Positions 61,523 through 64,000 of a stretch of 64,000 nt of DNA are shown here, piece by piece. Every line of letters starts with the position of its first letter. Position 1 is the stretch's first letter. The position numbers and the translations under genes are program-made. The stretch spans positions 1 through 64,000 of the forward strand of contig NZ_JAKRNM010000018.1 of assembly GCF_022346995.1 (NCBI RefSeq), written 5' to 3'. The notes under the pieces were generated by a model. It was given only the letters and a program-made list of their open reading frames with translations, was not told the DNA's origin and did not search any database. The stretch is from Paenibacillus sp. ACRRY. GTDB lineage: Bacteria; Bacillota; Bacilli; Paenibacillales; Paenibacillaceae.

Positions 61523-61549
61523 AAAAGAGCTAACCTGGTTAGCTCTTTT
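61523..61549 (+). terminator. bidirectional terminator between kbaA and pdaB
   Basis: AAAAGAGCTAACC (61523-61535) pairs with GGTTAGCTCTTTT (61537-61549), opening to a small loop. A- and T-runs on either side allow it to serve both convergent genes. Confidence 0.9.
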
Positions 61550-61620
61550 CATTTTTGCTGCTGAACCTTTAGTATTGAATATACAGCTGTAGTTTAACCG
61601 TCAATCTTGTGAGTGTTATA

Positions 61621-62397
61621 TTATTGAGCACTGGCTTGATCGCGAACTTCTGTACCTTTGGCACTGGAATGATTCAGCAATTCGGAGACTGTCACAAATT
61701 CATACCCCTGGTTTCTTAATTTATCGATAATGACTGGCAGTGCTTCATGAGTTTGTTTGGAAGAATCGCTTGCATGCAGGAGTACGATATCTCCAGGGTG
61801 AGCTTTGCTGACTACCCGATCTACAATGGTCTGGACACCAGGGTTCTTCCAATCCTGTGAGTCGGTATCCCATTGAACGACCTGGTAGTTTAGACTGCTG
61901 GCTACTTGAAGTACGCGTTTGTCAAAATCCCCATTAGGCAGACGAAGCAGATTCGGTTCTTTTCCCGTTAAATCGGTTAAAATGCTATGAGCTGTCGAAA
62001 TTTCCTTGCGAATTTCTTCTTCAGTCATGCTGCTGTAATTATCGTGCTTATGTCCGTGGCTGCCAATTTCGTATCCCGCTTCCTTGATGGAAGTTACAAT
62101 CTCGGGGTGTGTCTTGCTCCAGGGGGAGGATAAGAAGAAGGTGGCTTTCTCTACTTTGTTATCCTTCAGCACTTTAAGGATGGGTTCCGTGCGCTTATCG
62201 CCCCAGCTAATATCAAATGTCAATGCAATTACTTTTTTCTCTGTTGGTACGTTGTACACAGCCGAAGGTGCATCCTCCGAGAATACAGAAACATTGCCGC
62301 TTTCCAGATAAATAATCCCGATAGCAAAGACGGCAGCAGCCAGCACAATCAGGAAACGTTTAATCTTTTTGCCACTGAATACATAGAACGAGTTCAT
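61621..62397 (-). CDS. pdaB: Polysaccharide deacetylase PdaB
   Basis: PdaB is a carbohydrate esterase family 4 protein needed to keep spores stable late in sporulation. The 258-residue product has an N-terminal membrane segment (about residues 12-30) and a NodB domain with LTFDISWGD (Asp62), the metal motif SHGHKH (His114, His118), RLPNGDFD and LLHASD. As in other PdaB proteins, the usual second aspartate of TFDDG is replaced (TFDIS). It is on the minus strand. Confidence 0.95.
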   Translation of the reverse strand: MNSFYVFSGKKIKRFLIVLAAAVFAIGIIYLESGNVSVFSEDAPSAVYNVPTEKKVIALTFDISWGDKRTEPILKVLKDNKVEKATFFLSSPWSKTHPEIVTSIKEAGYEIGSHGHKHDNYSSMTEEEIRKEISTAHSILTDLTGKEPNLLRLPNGDFDKRVLQVASSLNYQVVQWDTDSQDWKNPGVQTIVDRVVSKAHPGDIVLLHASDSSKQTHEALPVIIDKLRNQGYEFVTVSELLNHSSAKGTEVRDQASAQ

Positions 62398-62441
62398 TCA
62401 ATAAGCGCCCCTCTCCCATAAGAAATGCTTGTTTACTCTCC

Positions 62442-62469
62442 AATGTATGCTCGTACAGCGCAGTTATTC
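62442..62469 (-). promoter_or_regulatory. candidate sporulation promoter of pdaB
   Basis: On the minus strand, CATACATT (62442-62449) matches the sigma-E -10 pattern, and GAATAAC (62463-62469) lies 13 bases upstream as a partial -35. It is about 50 bases before pdaB. Confidence 0.45.
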
Positions 62470-62517
62470 GCATGAGAAATTTGTTTGTCCATCAACTTCA
62501 TGTATTAGGAGGTTACC

Positions 62518-63135
62518 ATGTTAAAATTCAGTACATTTCTAAGGGATCTAGGATCCATTCGTAACGCATTAATCTGGTCGGTCATATTGTTTGTAGCAGG
62601 GATAGGAGCTGGATGGGTAAGTACGGGACCGCTGCAGGAGATATTATTGAACCAAATAGGTGGACTTCAAGAGGTAAGTAGACAGCTCGAACAGAGCGGA
62701 AATGTGCAATGGAACTTCTTTATCTTTATCTTTTTTAATAATGCCATCAAAAGTGTGCTCGTGATCTATGCAGGTATTTTCTTTGGAATTTTGCCTGTTA
62801 TATTTTTAGTAATTAACGGAATGGTTATTGGTTTTCTAGTGCATATCACTACAGATAATGGAGCGAGCCTTTTTGATATCGTGGTGAAGGGGCTTTTACC
62901 ACACGGAATTATAGAAATTCCCGTCATCATCATTGCCTGTGCTTGTGGTCTCAAGTTTGGGGGACTGGCGTCCAGAAGCCTGATTGAACTTGGAAGTGCC
63001 AAGCGGCATGGATTAGGAAAACAGTGGGAGACTTTTTTGCGGAGGACACTAACCGCCTCGTGCTGGGTTGTAATCCTGCTGTTCATTGCAGCTATTATTG
63101 AAAGTACGATTACCTTCAGCATTGTGCGTGGATAA
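62518..63135 (+). CDS. SpoIIM/DUF95-like membrane protein
   Basis: The 205-residue product has about five membrane spans and resembles stage II sporulation protein M and DUF95 proteins (for example LPHGIIEIPVIIIACACGL, which fits the family core). True SpoIIM is part of the DMP engulfment complex; in B. subtilis it is encoded elsewhere, so this may be a paralogue. AGGAGGT precedes ATG 62518. It is divergent from pdaB. Confidence 0.85.
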   Translation: MLKFSTFLRDLGSIRNALIWSVILFVAGIGAGWVSTGPLQEILLNQIGGLQEVSRQLEQSGNVQWNFFIFIFFNNAIKSVLVIYAGIFFGILPVIFLVINGMVIGFLVHITTDNGASLFDIVVKGLLPHGIIEIPVIIIACACGLKFGGLASRSLIELGSAKRHGLGKQWETFLRRTLTASCWVVILLFIAAIIESTITFSIVRG

Positions 63136-63192
63136 ATTTGTATGGAATGTCATTCATAAATTTTCAGAAAGTTGACCATAACAATAAAACGG

Positions 63193-63244
63193 GTTCCAGC
63201 AATCCCTTAGAGAAGAGGATTTTATAACTCAGAGGGGCTGGAAT
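63193..63244 (+). repeat. inverted repeat after the SpoIIM-like gene
   Basis: GTTCCAGC (63193-63200) pairs with GCTGGAAT (63237-63244), with an inner CCCTT/GAGGG pairing possible. There is no T-run. It lies just before the small unknown gene and could act as a weak terminator or leader structure. Confidence 0.5.
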
Positions 63245-63342
63245 CGGCGCGTCTAATATTAGCCCTGACTCTAGAGGTGCGGGATTTAATATATAAATAT
63301 AAGGGCGCGCCTTATCCATATGCAGAAAAAGGAGAACTCTTA

Positions 63343-63573
63343 ATGCTGGGTATGCTGTTTAACGAGAAGGAATGTAAGGAACTCGATTATGTGTTACGTA
63401 AAGAGCTGGATGAGATGTTGTTTGACCTCAGTGATAATCGCCTCGACCAGGAGATCAAATACGCTATAGCGAGTAGATACAAAACAGTATTCCGCATGTA
63501 TGCTCGATTCGCTCCGCCGAAGGAGTTGTCCAAATACGCAAGAAGTGGCAAACTCAAAAAGTCTAAACCGTAA
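63343..63573 (+). CDS. Small conserved-looking protein of unknown function
   Basis: I do not recognise this 76-residue protein. It is mostly helical and charged (KECKELDYVLRKELDEMLF), with a basic C-terminal tail (SKYARSGKLKKSKP), and has no membrane segment. ATG 63343 is chosen because AAGGAGAA lies about eight bases upstream; an in-frame GTG at 63277 would add 22 residues but has a poor site. It is the last gene before the rrn promoters. Confidence 0.65.
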   Translation: MLGMLFNEKECKELDYVLRKELDEMLFDLSDNRLDQEIKYAIASRYKTVFRMYARFAPPKELSKYARSGKLKKSKP

Positions 63574-63709
63574 GATGCATGGTACAGAGCTTCAAATGTG
63601 CACTATAATTGTTGAGCGAGGTGCGGCCCTTACAGCCAGCGCTGTACCTCTATAACTAGACGAACCTATAGATGGAATAACATCAATGAAACAAAATGTC
63701 GAAAAAGGG

Positions 63710-63738
63710 TTGACCTATTGGTTTAGATATGATAAATT
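63710..63738 (+). promoter_or_regulatory. rrn promoter P1 (upstream)
   Basis: TTGACC (63710-63715), a 17-base spacer and TAAATT (63733-63738). It lies about 110 bases before a second promoter, a tandem arrangement typical of Bacillus-type rRNA operons. Confidence 0.65.
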
Positions 63739-63821
63739 AATTTTCGTTCCTTTTTAGGACAAACCACTAAAACAAGTGACTGCAGTAAAATGAATGAATA
63801 ACATTCATGAAAAAAAAGTGC

Positions 63822-63850
63822 TTGCAAAGTGGAGCTGAACATGATATATT
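63822..63850 (+). promoter_or_regulatory. rrn promoter P2 (downstream)
   Basis: TTGCAA (63822-63827), a 17-base spacer and TATATT (63845-63850), with A/T-rich sequence upstream. It should drive the 16S gene that begins after the window. Confidence 0.82.
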
Positions 63851-63859
63851 ATAAAAGTC

Positions 63860-64000
63860 GCCGCTGAAAACGACGACAACATGAAAAACAGCAGTAGATT
63901 GAATGTTTGATCTTTGAAAACTGAACAACGAGTGAGTAAATGATCTTGCTTGCAAGATCGACAAATGAGATTTTTAATCTCGTCAGATTCAAAATGAGCT
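63860..64000 (+). promoter_or_regulatory. rrn leader with boxA antitermination site
   Basis: The leader holds TGATCTTTGAAAACTGA (63908-63924), which fits the boxA element of Firmicute rRNA operons. It also has a GATCTTGCTTGCAAGATC hairpin (about 63942-63959) and GAGATTTTTAATCTC (63967-63981), which can pair. The 16S gene itself lies beyond the end. Confidence 0.78.

Noticed and set aside
1..64000. CRISPR arrays, prophage, transposases, tRNA genes, defence systems
   Set aside because: I looked for repeat-spacer patterns, cloverleaf sequences, integrase or transposase proteins and nuclease/toxin pairs and saw none; the content is conserved housekeeping genes.

Overview
The window is a conserved housekeeping chromosome segment from an endospore-forming Firmicute, most likely a Paenibacillus. 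The call rests on the rRNA sequence, the AGGAGG-type ribosome binding sites, the CtsR operator, the Cys T-box, the sporulation genes (sigH, cwlD, gerD, kbaA, pdaB) and a gene order that follows the Bacillus subtilis ctsR to pdaB region almost gene for gene. Nearly all genes are on the + strand. The segment lies between two rRNA operons: it starts in the 3' end of a 23S gene followed by 5S, and it ends in the promoter and leader of another rrn operon.

Layout. 1-407: 23S end, 5S rRNA and terminator. 574-1758: Eis-like acetyltransferase. 1940-7095: heat-shock operon ctsR-mcsA-mcsB-clpC with a CtsR operator on its promoter and a terminator. 7274-12315: radA, disA (c-di-AMP synthase), pssA, a minus-strand Cys-rich helical protein and the PIN/TRAM protein YacL. 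12417-15082: ispD-ispF (isoprenoid precursors) and gltX. 15159-19650: a Cys-specific T-box leader, then cysE-cysS-mrnC-rlmB-yacP. 19821-21688: sigH, rpmG, secE, nusG. 21757-24147: L11-L1-(L10 leader)-L10-L7/L12. 24244-32527: ybxB-like methyltransferase, rpoB, rpoC. 32731-37645: str operon (L7Ae-like protein, S12, S7, EF-G, EF-Tu). 37802-53399: S10-spc-alpha cluster from rpsJ to rplQ, including secY, adk, map, a KOW protein, infA and rpoA. 53445-55316: truA, rplM, rpsI. 55791-57841: cysH and a heavily decayed sat (ATP sulfurylase) pseudogene. 57910-63573: cwlD, salA/mrp, gerD (-), kbaA, pdaB (-), a SpoIIM-like membrane protein and a small unknown protein. 63710-64000: tandem rrn promoters and rrn leader.

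Most genes work together to build and control the translation and transcription machinery. Expression control is visible in several leaders: T-box, L10 leader, a candidate L13 leader, a structured rpoBC leader and intercistronic hairpins. A quality-control module (McsA/McsB/ClpC) and sporulation/germination functions flank it.

I found no defence system, prophage, insertion sequence, CRISPR array or tRNA gene. The observations most worth following are: (i) the sat pseudogene next to an intact cysH; (ii) a terminator hairpin that abuts the cwlD start codon, contains its ribosome binding site and overlaps a candidate sigma-E promoter; (iii) arginine at the S12 position where K56R gives streptomycin resistance in B. 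subtilis; (iv) three successive related hairpins between infA and rpmJ; (v) a long structured rpoB leader. Start codons were re-chosen from ribosome binding sites and family N-termini where the longest open frame was clearly too long.
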